Source of the DNA: Azadirachta indica
Taxonomy: Eukaryota > Streptophyta > Magnoliopsida > Sapindales > Meliaceae
Assembly (NCBI GenBank): GCA_022749755.1
Contig: CM040441.1
Coordinates: forward strand, 23,065,475-23,129,474
Length of the DNA stretch: 64,000 bases
Direction: 5' to 3'
Part shown: positions 47,526 through 59,495 of the stretch, in pieces
Numbering within the stretch: the first letter of the stretch is position 1
Layout: the number at the start of each line of letters is the position of its first letter
Made by a program: the position numbers and the translations under genes
The notes under the pieces: model-generated
Databases searched by the model: none
Seen by the model: the letters and a program-made list of their open reading frames with translations, nothing else
What the model was told of the DNA's origin: nothing

Positions 47526-48555
47526 TAATTCTAATGCGATGGTGAGTAATAAGACATCCAGTTTGTCTCCAAATGAAGTCATTTTCAAGTCCGCTTCGCG
47601 TTTGATAATTCCAATACCAAAAATCGTACGTTTTCATTTTCTTCATTTTTGAAATAAAATGCACCATAACGATTCTCACGTAATGATAATTAACAAGACA
47701 TGCGGCCCATCTCGAAATGAAGTCGTTTTTCGAGTCCGTATCTTGTTTGACAATTCCGACCCGAAAACCATATGTTTTAAACTTCTCTATTTTTGAAATA
47801 AAATGCACCATAATGATCCTCAGGTGATGGTGAGTAGCAAGATGTGCGGCTCGTCTGGAAACGAAGTCGTTTTTTGAGCTCGTATCCCATTTGAAAATTC
47901 CGACCCCGAAAATGGTATGTTTCAACTTCTTCGTTTCCAAAATAAAATGCACCATAATGATCCACAAGTGACAGTGAGGAACAAGAAGTGCGGCCCTTCT
48001 CGAAATGAAGTTGTTTTTTGAGTCCTTTCACGTTTGACAATTTTGGCTCCGAAAATCGAACGTTTTCATTTTCCGCATTTCGAAATAAAATGCAATGTAA
48101 CAATCCCCACGTGATGGTTCATAACAAGACGTGCGGTCGATCTCCAAAGGAAATGTTCTTTGAGTCCATTTCGCGTTTGATAATTCTGGCCCCGAAAATG
48201 GTACATTTTCAACTTCTTTGTTTTCAAAAAAAATGCACCGTAACGATGTTGAACTGATGGTTTGTAATAAGTCGTGCAGCCCATCTCAAAATGAAGTCGT
48301 TTTTCGAATCCGTCTCACGTTTGACAATTTTGACCCCGAAAATCGTATGCTTTCAACTTCTTCGTTTTTAAAATAAAATGCACCATAAAGAATCTCATGT
48401 GATGGTGAATAACAAGACGTGCGGCCGGTCTCGAAACAAATTCGTTCTTCGAATTCGTTTTGCGTTTGATTATTCCGGCTCCAAAAATCATACATTTTCA
48501 ACTTCTCTATTTTTTAAATAAAATGCACCAGAACGATCCACATGCAATGATAAGT
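47526..48555 (+). repeat. SatA array, ~7 monomers
   Basis: Forward 145-bp array between the CRM-1 LTR and the inverted RNase H cassette. Confidence 0.93.
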
Positions 48556-48856
48556 AACAAAGCATACCTGCATGATAGTGCATCAGTAAGTATATTTTCT
48601 TTACATTGCTTGTATTTGATCACATATGGAAATGTCTCAATGAACTCTACCCATTTGGGATGACATTTGCTTAATTTTTGCTGCGCCTTTAAATGTTTTA
48701 AAGATGTATGATCCGTATGAATCACAAACTCTTTGCGTCAAATGTAATGCTGCCAAGTTTCTAGAGTTCGAACCAATGTATACAATTTTTATCGTAAGTG
48801 GGATAGTTTAAAACCACTCCATTTCGTTTTTCACTAAAGTATGCAAACGGTCTTCC
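48556..48856 (-). pseudogene. CRM-1 RNase H cassette embedded in satellite
   Basis: 301 bp of minus-strand RNase H, open for its last 60-odd codons ([20 protein letters not shown] to DALSCRYAL). Satellite lies on both sides. It replaces about 40 bp of one monomer, from the GACGTGCGG block to just before CCGTATCACG. No LTR, primer site or tail is attached. Confidence 0.88.
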
Positions 48857-51800
48857 GTATCACGTTTAACAATTCTGACCTCAAAAATCATACGTTTTCA
48901 ACCTCTCCGTTTTTGAAATAAAATGTACCGTAAGCATCCTCCCACAATGGTGACATGAACCCCGACTGGGAATGAAGTAAATTTTTAGAGTCCGTATCAT
49001 ATTGACATTTCCGTCACCGAAAATCTTGCGCATTGAACTTCTACGCTTTCGAAATAAAATGCACCGTAACGATCCTCACGTGATGTTATGTAATAATACG
49101 GGTGGACCGTCTCGAAACGAAGTCGTTTTTTGAGCACGTATCATGTTTCACAATTTCGTCCTCAAAAATCGTACGTTTTTCACTTCTCCATTTTCCAAAT
49201 GACACGCATGGTGATGATCTTCACGCAATTGTGAGTAACAATACGAGCAGCGTGTCTCGAATTAAAGTCATTTTTCGAGTCCGTATCACTTTTGACAATT
49301 CCTGTCCCGAAAATCATTCGTATTGAACTTTTCTATTTTTGAAATAAAATGCACCGTAACGATCCTCACGCATTGCTGAGAAACAATACATGTGGCCCAT
49401 CTCCAATCGTTTTTCGAGTCCATATCACGTTTGACAATTTCATCTCCAAAAATCGTATGTTTTCAACTTTTCCGTTTTTGAAATAAAATATACCGTAACG
49501 ATTTTTACGCGATGGTGAGTAACAATACATGTGGCCTGTTTTAAAACGAAATCGTTTTTCAAGTCCACATCACGATTGACAATTTCAGCCTGAAAATCAT
49601 TCGTTTTCAACTTTTTTGTTTTTAAAATAAAATGCACTGTAACAATCCTCACATGATGCTGAGTAATAATATGTGTGGCCCTATCAAAACTAAGTCGTTT
49701 TCTGAGTCCATATCACCTTTTACAATTCTGTCCCCGAAAATCATACGTTTTCAACATTTCTGTTTTAAAAGAAAAAATGGACTGTAAGGATCCTCACATG
49801 ATGGCGAGTTACAAGATGTGCAGCCCGTCTCAAAACGAAATCTTTTTCCGAGTCCATATCACGTTTGACAATTCCAGCACAAAAAATCGTACATTTTTCA
49901 ACTTCTCTATTTTCGAAATAAAATTCACCATAACGATTCTCACATGATGCTGAGTAAAAATACATGTGGCACGTCTCAAAAAGAAGTCGTTTTTCGAGTT
50001 TTTATCACGTTGGACAATTTCGTCCACGAAAAATAGACATTTTTGAAATAAAATGCACCGTAAGGATTCTCACGCGTGAAGTGAGTAACAAGACTTGCTG
50101 CCCATCTCGAAACGAAGTCCTTTTTCGATTTCGTATCACATTCGACAATTTCATCACCGAAAATCGTACGTTTTCAACTTCTCTGTTTTCAAAAAGAAAT
50201 GCACTGTAAGGATCCTCACGGGATGGTGAATAATAGGACGTGCAACCTGTTTTGAAACAAAAATTGTATGTTTTCAACCTCTTCTTTTTCAAAATGAAGT
50301 GCACCGTAAGGATCCTGACACGATGGTTAGTAACAACATGTGCAGCCGGCCTCAAAACGAAGTCCTTTTCCAAATTCGTGTCACGTTTAACAATTCCAGC
50401 CTCGAAAATCATACGTTTGCAAGCTCTCTATTTAAAAAATAAAATGTGCCGTAAGGATCCTCACACGATGGTGAGTAACAAGACATGTGGCCTGTCTCCA
50501 CCAAACTTGTTTTTTGAGTCCATATCACATTTGCCAATTCCAACCCCAAAAATTATACGTTTTCAACTTTTCCATTTTCAAAATAAAATGCATCATAAGG
50601 ATTTTCACATGATAGTGAGTAACAAGACGTGTAGCCCCTATCCAAACGAAGTCGTTTTTTGAGTCCGTATCACGTTTGACAGTTCCGGCCCCGAAAATTG
50701 TATGTTTTCAACCTCTTTATTTTTAAAATAAAATGCACCTCAAAAATCCTCATACAATGATGTAAGAAGACATGCAGCCATCTCGGAACGAAGTCATTTT
50801 TCTAGTCCGTATCATGTTTGACAATTCCGTCCCCAAAAAAAGGACATTTTTGAAATAAAATCTACCGTAATGATGCTCATGCAATTGTGAGTAATAAGAC
50901 GTGCAGCCTGTGTCCAAACGAAGTTGTTTTTTGAGTCCGTATCATGTTTAACAATTCTGATCCCAAAAATCATACGTTTTCAACCTCTCCATTTTCAAAA
51001 TAAAATGCACTGTCAAGATCCTCACACAATGGTGAGTAAGAAGACATGCAGTCGTCTCAGAACGAAGTTGCTTTTCGAGTCTGTATCACGTTTGACAATT
51101 CCATCCTTGAAAAAAGGACGTTTTTGAAATAAAGTGCACCATAAGGATCCTCACGTGATGATGAGTAATAAGACTTGTGGCTCATCTCGAAACAAAGTCA
51201 TTTTTCGAGTCAGTATCACATTTGACAATTTCATCACCAAAAATCATACATTTTCAATTTCTCTGTTCTCAAAATAAAATGCACCGTAAGGATCCTCACA
51301 TGATAATGAGTAACAAGATGTGCAACCCGTCACGAACGGAAGTCATTTTTTGAGTCCAGCACGTTTGACAATTCCAGCCCAGAAAATCATACGTTTTAAA
51401 TCTCTCCATTTTTTAAATAAAGTGTACCGCAAGGATCCTCATACGATGGTGAGTAACAAGACGTGAGGACGGTGTCAAAATGAAATCCTTTTCCAAATCC
51501 ATATCACATTTGAAAATTCTAGCAACAAAAATCGTACATTTTCATCTTCTCTGTTTTCAACACAAAATGCGCCATAAGGATCTTCAGGTGATTGTGAGTA
51601 ACATTACGTGTAGCTCTTCTGGAAACGAAGTCGTTTTTTAAATCAGTATCACATTTGACAATTTCAGCTCTGAAAATCGTACCTTTTCAACCTCTTCATC
51701 TTTGAAATAAAATATATCGTAAGGATCCTAATGTGATGGAGAGTTACAAGATGTGCAGTCTGTGTAGAAACAAAGTACTTTTCCTAGTGCGTATCAAGTT

Positions 51801-53525
51801 TGACAATTCCGGCGCAAAAATTGTATGTTTTTCAACTTCTCTATTTTTGAAATAAATTTCACTGAAACGATCCTCACACAATGCTGAGTAAAAATACATG
51901 CGGCACGTCTAAAAAAAAATTCGTTTTTCCAGTCCGTATCACGTTTGACAATTCCATCCCAAAAAAATGGACATTTTTAAAATAAAATGCACTGTGAGGA
52001 TCCTCATGCGATGGTGAGTAACAAGACTTGTAGCCCGTCTTGAAACGAAATCGTTTTTCCAGTTCTTATCACATTTGACAGTTCCATCACCGAAAATCGT
52101 ATGTTTTCAACTTATCCTTTTTTTGAAATAAAATGCATCGTAATGATGCCCATGTGATGGTGAGTAACAAAACGTACGGGCCCTCACGAAATAAGGTTGT
52201 TTTTCAAGTTTGTATCATGTTTAACATTTCCGTCACCAAAAATCTTACGCATTGAACTTCTCCATTTTCAAAATAAAATACACTGTAATGATCCTCACAA
52301 AATGGTGAGTAACAAAATATGCGGCCCGTCTCAAAATGAAGTCCTTTTTCAAGTACATATCACATTTTAAAATTTCGTCCTCGAAAATTGTACATTTTTA
52401 ACTTCCCTACTCTGAAAATAACATGCACCATAACAATGCCCATGTGATTCTGAGTAACAAAATGTGCTGTCCATCTCAACACAAAGTCATTTTTCGAGTC
52501 CCTATAATGTTTAACAATTCTGTCCCTGAAAATGGTTTGTTATCTACTTATCCGTTTTTTAAATAAAATGCACCGTAAGGATCGTTAGGGGATGGTGAGG
52601 AACAATACGTGCAGCCTATTTTGAATCGAAGTCTTTTTTCGACTCCGTATCACATTTGAAAATTCCATCCCCGAAAATCGTATTTTTTCAACTTCTCGGT
52701 TTTTGAAATAAAATGTACCATAAGCATCCTCACACGATACTAAGTAAGATGACATGCGCCCTTTTTGGAAACGAAGTCATTTTTCGAGTTCGTATCACAT
52801 TTGACAATTTTGACCCCGAAAATCTTGCGCATTGAACTTTTCCATTTTCGAAATAAAATATACCGTAACAGTTTTCACACGATACTGAATAACAAGACAT
52901 GCGGGCCGTCTCGAAACGAAGTTACTTTCCGAGTCAATATCATATTTGACAATTCCGTCTTCGAAAATCGTACTTTTTCAACTTCTTCGTTTTCGAATAA
53001 AATGCATCGTAACGATCCCCACATGATGATAAATAATAAGGCATGCGACCTTTCTTAAAATGAAGTCGTTTTCCCAGTCCATATAACATTTGACAATTCT
53101 GTCCCCAAAAATCGTATGGCTTCAACTTCTCCATTTTTAAATAAAATGCACTGTAACGATCCCCACGCGATGGGGAGTAACAAGATGTGCAGCTCATTCC
53201 AAAACGAAGTTGTTTTTCAAGTCTGTATCACGTTTAACATTTCTGTCACCGAAAATCTTACACATTGAACTTCTCCGTTTTCGAAATAAAATACACTTTA
53301 ATGATCCTCACGCAATAGTGAGTAACAAGACATGCGGCCCGTCTCAAAACGAAGTCATTTTTCAAGTACATAGCACAATTTACAATTTTGTCCCCGAAAA
53401 TCATATGTTTTTAACTTCTCCATTCTAAAATTGACATGCACCATAACGATCCCCACGTAATGTTGAGTAATAAGACGAGCGGCCCATCTCAAAACAAAGT
53501 CGTTTTTTGAGTCTCTATAACATTT
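48857..53525 (+). repeat. SatA array, ~32 monomers
   Basis: Longest uninterrupted array in the window. Several monomers are shortened by deletion (for example near 50030, 50260, 50840, 51110 and 51960, where GGACATTTTTGAAATAAA follows directly after the CCGTCCC block). Those short monomers recur at intervals, so one deletion variant has been copied. The array ends against inverted RNase H at 53526. Confidence 0.95.
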
Positions 53526-54300
53526 GCCTTATTTGTATTTGATCACATAAGAAAATGTCTCAATGAACTCCACCCATTTGGCATGATGTCTGCTTAACTT
53601 GTACTGCGCCTTTAAATGTTTCAAAAATTTATGATCCATATGAATCATAAACTCTTGGGGCCAAAGGTAATACCGCCAAGTTTTTAGAGTTCAAACCAAT
53701 GCATACAATATTTTGTAGTAAGTGGGATAGTTTTTAAAGACGCCCCATTTAGTTTCTCACTAAATTACGCAATCGGTCTTCCTTCTTGCATTAATACGCC
53801 TCTGATTTTTACACCTGAAACATCACACTCAATCTCAAAGGTTTTAGCGAAGTTAGGTAAAACAAGTAAAGGTGCATTAGTCAATTTTTTTTTTTTGATG
53901 AGTTTTAATGCTTTTTCTTGCTCTTTTCCCTATTTGAACGGAACATTCTTCTTGATGATTTCGATTAAGGGTACAGTTATGCTGATAAAAATTGGCCAAT
54001 CCATGAAGGCTTCTTACTTGATTCGTCGAAGTAGGCGTTAGCCATTCTTGAATTGCCTTCACCTTCTCCTCATCGACCTCAACACTTACAACAAAACCAA
54101 GAAACACAAGCTTATTCGTGCAAAATATATATTTCTTAAATTTAGTAAATAGCCTTTGTTTCCTTAAAACCTTTAAAACAAGTTTTAAGTGTTCAACATA
54201 ATCATCCAACTTTTTGATATAAATCAAGATATCATCAAAATAGACAACTACGAATTTGCCAATAAAAGCACGCAAAACATGGTCATAAGTCTCATGAAAG
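53526..54300 (-). pseudogene. CRM-1 RNase H and RT C-terminal part (broken)
   Basis: The minus-strand frame 54275-53877 carries [20 protein letters not shown] with the catalytic YFDD at 54231-54242. The connection LDDYVEHLKLVLKVLRKQRL, FLGFVVSVEVDEEKVKAIQE and QVRSLHGLANFYQ follow, then a frameshift. RNase H remnants run down to 53526, where the satellite cuts them before the tether. No integrase of this copy is present. Confidence 0.88.
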
Positions 54301-54850
54301 TACTAGTGCATTAGTTAACTCAAAAGGCATAACTAACCATTCATACAAATCAAATTTTGTTTTAAATGCAGTTTTCCACTCATTCCCTTCTTTCATCCTA
54401 ATTTGATAATATCTATTTTTAAGATCAATTTTAGAAAACACACAAGATCCATGCAATTCATCTAACATATCATCTAATCGAGGAATGGGATGTCGATTTT
54501 TTTACTGTAATATTATTGACAACTCGGCAATCAATACGCGTCCTCAATGTTCCATCTTTTTTAGGCACTAGTAGCACCGGAACCGCACAAGGACTCATGC
54601 TTTTTCTAACATACCCTTTTTTCATCAGCTAGTTAACTTGTCGTTGAAATTTCTTCGTCTCCTCGGGATTACTTCTATAAGCTGGTTAGTTCGGAATTGT
54701 TGCACCGGGTATAAAATCAATTTGATGTTTAATTCCTCAAATTGGAGGTAAATCAGGGGGCACCTCTTTAGGAAAGACATCCTCGAATTCCTACAAAAAA
54801 AACATAACATTACTCAGTAAAAATCCGGTAAGATCGTTAGTACAAAAAAA
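54301..54850 (-). pseudogene. CRM-1 RT N-terminal part (broken)
   Basis: The reverse transcriptase start is recognisable in several frames: QEFEDVF-type entry near 54790, the LPPI/EHQID block near 54730, the PKKDGTLRT-like block near 54560, and the DFKSGYHQI-like block near 54410. Stops and single-base changes are dense. Confidence 0.8.
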
Positions 54851-55570
54851 TGCCTCTTTATATATCAGGGGCTGTTGTGAAAGTAAAGTTCTCTTTATCT
54901 CACTTTTTTTTTTGCGATGAAATTATATTTTCCTCTCTCTCACACATCAATGTTGTAACTCTCTCATTTTTCCTCTCACTCTCTTTCACATTTTTGCTTT
55001 TTTCTCGTTTTCTTTTTTCTTTTCATTTGTTTTTTGCATTTTTAATTATTCTTCGACAACTTGTTTTGGAGTCAATAGTACAAGTGATATAAGTTGTCTT
55101 TTGATGGTAAAAGAGTATCTATTAGTAAAACCATCGTGTGTGACTCGTTGATCATTTTGCCATGGTCTGCCAAATAGGATGTGACATGCGTGCATACGTA
55201 TCATGTCACAAAGGACCTCATCCTCATACTTTCTAATAGAAAATGCCACCAACACTTGTATTGTTACCTTAATTTTTCCACAAATGTGTAGCCATTGAAG
55301 TCGGTACGGTCGTGGATGTTTCATGGTAGGTAACAACAATTTCTCCACTAATTCAGTGCTGGCCAAGTTGGTGCAACTTCCTCCATCAATTATAACGTTG
55401 CAAACTTTGTTGTTGACGAAACATCAAGTATGAAACAAGTTCTCCTACTGATCATTTTCTTCTTCCTTAACCTGTGCGCTAAGAGCTCGTCTTGCCACTA
55501 ATAATTCTCCTTCCACAGCATATTGCCCTTCATAGTTATCTTCAAGAGGTGGCATGCATGTCTTCTATTT
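54851..55570 (-). pseudogene. CRM-1 protease and linker (broken)
   Basis: Frame 55366-55046 reads ASTELVEKLLLPTMKHPRPY, RLQWLHICGKIKVT, QVLVAFSIRKYEDEVLCDMI, and the loop HILFGRPWQNDQRV. The active-site block upstream (VIIDGGSC-type, near 55390) is in another frame. The lysine/glutamate-rich linker occupies 54900-55040. Confidence 0.85.
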
Positions 55571-55817
55571 CGTCTTCTTCTTCTCTTTTCCACTCAATCT
55601 CCCCTTGAGTATTGATCACCATTACCCTTTTATTCGGGCATTGGCTAGTTATATATGACCCCTGCCTTAACATTTAAAATACTTAATGTCACGATTTCCA
55701 GAAGCGGTGTATTCAATGTTATCTTGTTTTTGCGGCACAACTTGTTTGGTATCTTTAGAGGCTTCAGACTTAGACTTTGTTAATAGAAATTCCTCTTGTG
55801 TAAGTGTTGATCTCTGA
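55571..55817 (-). pseudogene. gag: CRM-1 gag C-terminal fragment
   Basis: Minus-strand basic linker (RSTLTQEEFLLTKSKSEASK) and zinc-knuckle start (YFKC). The first knuckle Cys has changed to Tyr. The right end is the shared Athila insertion breakpoint, also seen at 16896. Confidence 0.85.
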
Positions 55818-56963
55818 TGTGGAAATTTTAAATGCTCGCAAGTGCACGAATTATTAATAGCTGATAATAAGTTCACTCCGAGATCGATCTCTTGCGAAAT
55901 TGTAATGGTTTAAATCCTTATTGCTTCTTATTAATTACTAATTTAAGTAAATATAAAATTGTAAATAGACTAATACAATTAAATGACAAATTCAGATTAT
56001 TCCAATTGAAGTGATTAAAAAGCTAAATTATAAGAACTTGAAATCAATAAAATTCTGTTGAATTCAATGAAACTAGATGGGATTTGGCTAGTTATCTAAT
56101 TTGGTATTGAAATATTAGGTGAATTAAACAACCATTATATAATTTAGATTATTGGTTTTTCCACTAAAGGTAGAGAATTCTAATAATTATGATAATTTTC
56201 ACTTACAATTAATTAAATATATCCTTGATATGAAGCTTCTACTTAATTAATTGTATTGTTCAATAAATAAGAAATAATCTCAATCTCTAATTAATCACAT
56301 TTCACAAAATATTTAATATCATTTGAATAGTAAAGCTAAACTCCCAAAATATGTTTACACTTCCATTCTTAAATTCAAATTTATGAATCTAATTACAAAA
56401 ATTCTAAACATATTTGAAAAATAAACAAACTTAAAGAAAGCTTCTCTTTTTGAAGGTGCATCACCAAGTTTTGAAGAAGATGATAATTCTGCCCAGCAAG
56501 AATGTCCTCCTCTTCAATCCAGTAATTATGCTCCTCCAATGGAAAACTCCCTCTTTAGAAAACCCTCTTTTTCATCAAATCCTTCTTTAATTCATTCTCT
56601 ACCCAATAGCACCTCCAAAGTCCTCCCTTTAATTCGTTAAAGAAAGTCTGCCTTCTAGTTGTCTTCTTTTTCGCTGAAATTTTGACCATTAAATTTTAAC
56701 ATTTGCTTTCTTTTTGAAATGTAGGATTGTAAATCATTATGTCTAGTTTTCAAATTATTTTGTATCATCCAAAATACGAGTATTGATGATAAAGTTATAT
56801 TTAGTAAATACGAGCCTTCAAGCATCTTGAGTTTATTTTTAGGCTTTCTACAATAATTCCTGCAAGTAATAAAAAGAAGTTCAAAATAATAAAATTTTAA
56901 GATAAAATATATGAATAAAGGACATAAATATAATAAAATATTAGGACAAATATTGATTTATCA
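55818..56963 (-). repeat. Athila-type 3' LTR with ~190-bp deletion
   Basis: Runs from TGTGGAAATTTTAAATGC to TATTGATTTATCA. Compared with 16897-18227 it lacks about 190 bp after AATTGTATTGTT near 56260. Confidence 0.9.
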
Positions 56964-58160
56964 AATTCCCCCAAACTAAATTTTGCTCGTTCTCGAGCAA
57001 AAAATAAAAATAAAAGACTCGACATACATGTGAAAATTCCTTTTTAAAGATGATTCCTCAAAATGATAATGGCTTCAAAAGAATGCAACAAGACATAGGG
57101 TCAATCAATTACTTATCCAATTATTAACAATTTTTCAGAAATTATCCTCATGTGTAGTGTGTGATAGCTATAAATCAATTATCATCTCTCTTGTCATCTT
57201 TCACATTATCAAAATATAGCATGCATTGATATTTCAACTCCAAACTTCACAAAGGTGATCACTCTAAAAGAAAGGCACTCGAAATTTAGGTTATTACTAA
57301 ACTGTATGTAAGACAAGCATAAAATTTAGATTTTTAATGGAAAATAAAGCTCACATACAAAATAAAGAATGCACTATTTCTGATGTAATGATGTTGATCT
57401 TATGAACGGAATACTATCAACTTGATTTTCCTAACAATAAATGCAAACTAATCATATGATACACAAAATCAACATAGAACTTTTCTTTTTGAGTTGTAAT
57501 AAGGCTATTGGGTAAGGTGAGGATAAGAATTGGTGGATAAAAGATAAACTAAAGCCATAAAAACTCAATAATATATGCACCTATCATCAAACTCTCATTT
57601 TTCAGTTTTCTTTCATATTTTGCAACCACTCATTTACATTCACCTCTTTTTTTATTTTTCTCTTTTTTTTTTTAATCTCAAATTTCATTTTGCAGCCCCA
57701 TTTTTTTTACTGCACTTTCCTAATCAACCTTAGCATTTCTCCCTTCTTTTTTTTTCTTAGTGCAGCACATTGATAAAACATGATAACACCAGGCACTATT
57801 TTAAGAAATAACAGCCCCCAAACCTATTATAAGGAACATATCCAATCAACTTATTTATGGCTTAAAGAATAGAATAAAGATAAGGATATTGGATACTTCG
57901 TTATTGGGTTTGATTGTGATTGATTTTAAGAAAGAAAAAGAACATATTGAAGGTCAAAATGGTTACTAAGAAAGAATATACATTAGGTAGGCAAGAAAGG
58001 CGCAAACGATTCAAATAAGGCCTAAAATCACTTCTTATGTATCATACAATCAGTATTACAATCAAAGCATGAATAATCAACTTAATTAACCAAAACAAAG
58101 TATAATGAGATCATTTGAAAGAAAATATGATAAGAAAATATAGAGTAATGATAAACACTT
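56964..58160 (-). other. Athila 3' noncoding region
   Basis: Polypurine tract (AATTCCCCCAAAC) followed by AT-rich noncoding sequence, homologous to 29598-30810. No open frame. It keeps the uninterrupted site where CRM-2 inserted in the copy at 18706. It is itself cut at 58161 by a CRM-1 LTR, which the copy at 30812 lacks. Confidence 0.88.
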
Positions 58161-58968
58161 TGATGCAAACGAGGTTGCGCAACCACGTAAACAAGAGGAG
58201 AACTTTAGACATAAGGTTAGAGACACTTAATTACAGCATTTATATGATTCACTAAGTGTGTCGAGTAGACCGATTACAAGAGTTAGAGCCAAAATATTGG
58301 CAAGTGCCTTAAATGGACTAATTAAAAAGATGTGTGATTCAAATATAATTCAAGATACGCGTCTTGAAGAATTAGGCTCAGTGAACATCATTCAAGTGAT
58401 CGGAGTCCAAGAAGACTAATCTGAAAATGTTCAAAAATTATAGTTCATTTGTGTAATTTTTAAGAATATTAAAATGATGTAATCACTTATATCATATATA
58501 TTCGACATCATTGCTACGTCATATATATATGACGTCATTACTTATGTTTTCATATTTGAAATTTGTAATTTTTAAAAGTCATAAAGTTTGTAATTATTTT
58601 GTCAAATTGTTAGGTAGGATTGTTAGCCTAACTTTTGACATTTTCCCTTTATATTTGCTTATAAAAAGGCTTTTATTTTTTAAAATGAAATAAACAATTT
58701 GAGTGTTAAATTATTTCTTATAAGTTCTTGTTCTTGAGCTCTTCAAGTTTAATTTCTTGTGGCGTTCAAAATAACCAAACTTATCATCTAAATTTTTAAG
58801 CATTTTCTTAAGGATTCTTAGTGTGGCGTTTGGGTAAATCATAGTCTTAGTTTTTATCTAGATAGGTATCGGGTTAAGACTTTATAAACTTGTATCTTGG
58901 GGAAATCTTGGGGTTCTTTACTACATTCAGTGTTGAGTTTCGTCATGTTATTGGCGAGATTCATATCA
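58161..58968 (+). repeat. CRM-1 5' LTR (808 bp)
   Basis: Starts TGATGCAAACGAGG and ends GATTCATATCA, followed by the primer site. It keeps the pol tail (LARALNGL-like codons) although it is a 5' LTR, as expected because both LTRs are copied from one template. The TGACG pair near 58503-58540 has lost one base. Confidence 0.93.
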
Positions 58969-58970
58969 TT

Positions 58971-58982
58971 TGGTATCAAAGC
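58971..58982 (+). other. Primer binding site, initiator-Met type
   Basis: TGGTATCAAAGC, one change from the standard plant site, two bases after the LTR end. Confidence 0.85.
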
Positions 58983-59495
58983 TTTGGTTCCAAGGCAAGT
59001 TTAAATTATCCTTTACATTTTTGTTGTTTCTTTACTTCTTCAATTAGAATTTTGAAAAAAAAAAAAAAGAAATAAAAAAAAATATATATATTGTGGCCAA
59101 ATTCCTCCTTGATTGATCCAAATTTCAATTTTGTGTTTTACTTCCTTCAATTTATTTTGAGTTCATATTTTCATTTCTACTTCCTAAAAAAAAAAGAGAG
59201 AAATAAAAAAAAAGAGAGAATTATTGTTATCTATTATATTCATAATTTCTTGTAATATTAGCCTAATATTCCTTATTTTTGATCCAATATTGTCATTGCT
59301 TGCATCAATTTCTTAAGAATTGCTTGTTGAATCCTGTGATTTGTTTTAGTTGTTTCTCATCTTAAAATTGCCACTATAATTTTGATTAAAGAGTGTGCAA
59401 GTATGAGAGCATTTGAGTGCTCAAACACGAAAGTGAGTGAAAACATGTGAGGAAGTGCTTATGAGGTTTCTAATTTTGTTTTGCAGATTTTAAAT
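58983..59495 (+). other. CRM-1 leader
   Basis: Same leader as 6219-6746, with A-rich runs at about 59054-59085 and 59187-59218. Confidence 0.8.

Noticed and set aside
48301..48420. CENP-B-box-like string in SatA (TTCGTTTCGAGACGGG on the minus strand)
   Set aside because: The TTCG and CGGG blocks are eight bases apart, not seven, and the central A is misplaced. Plants have no established CENP-B box use, so I do not claim it.
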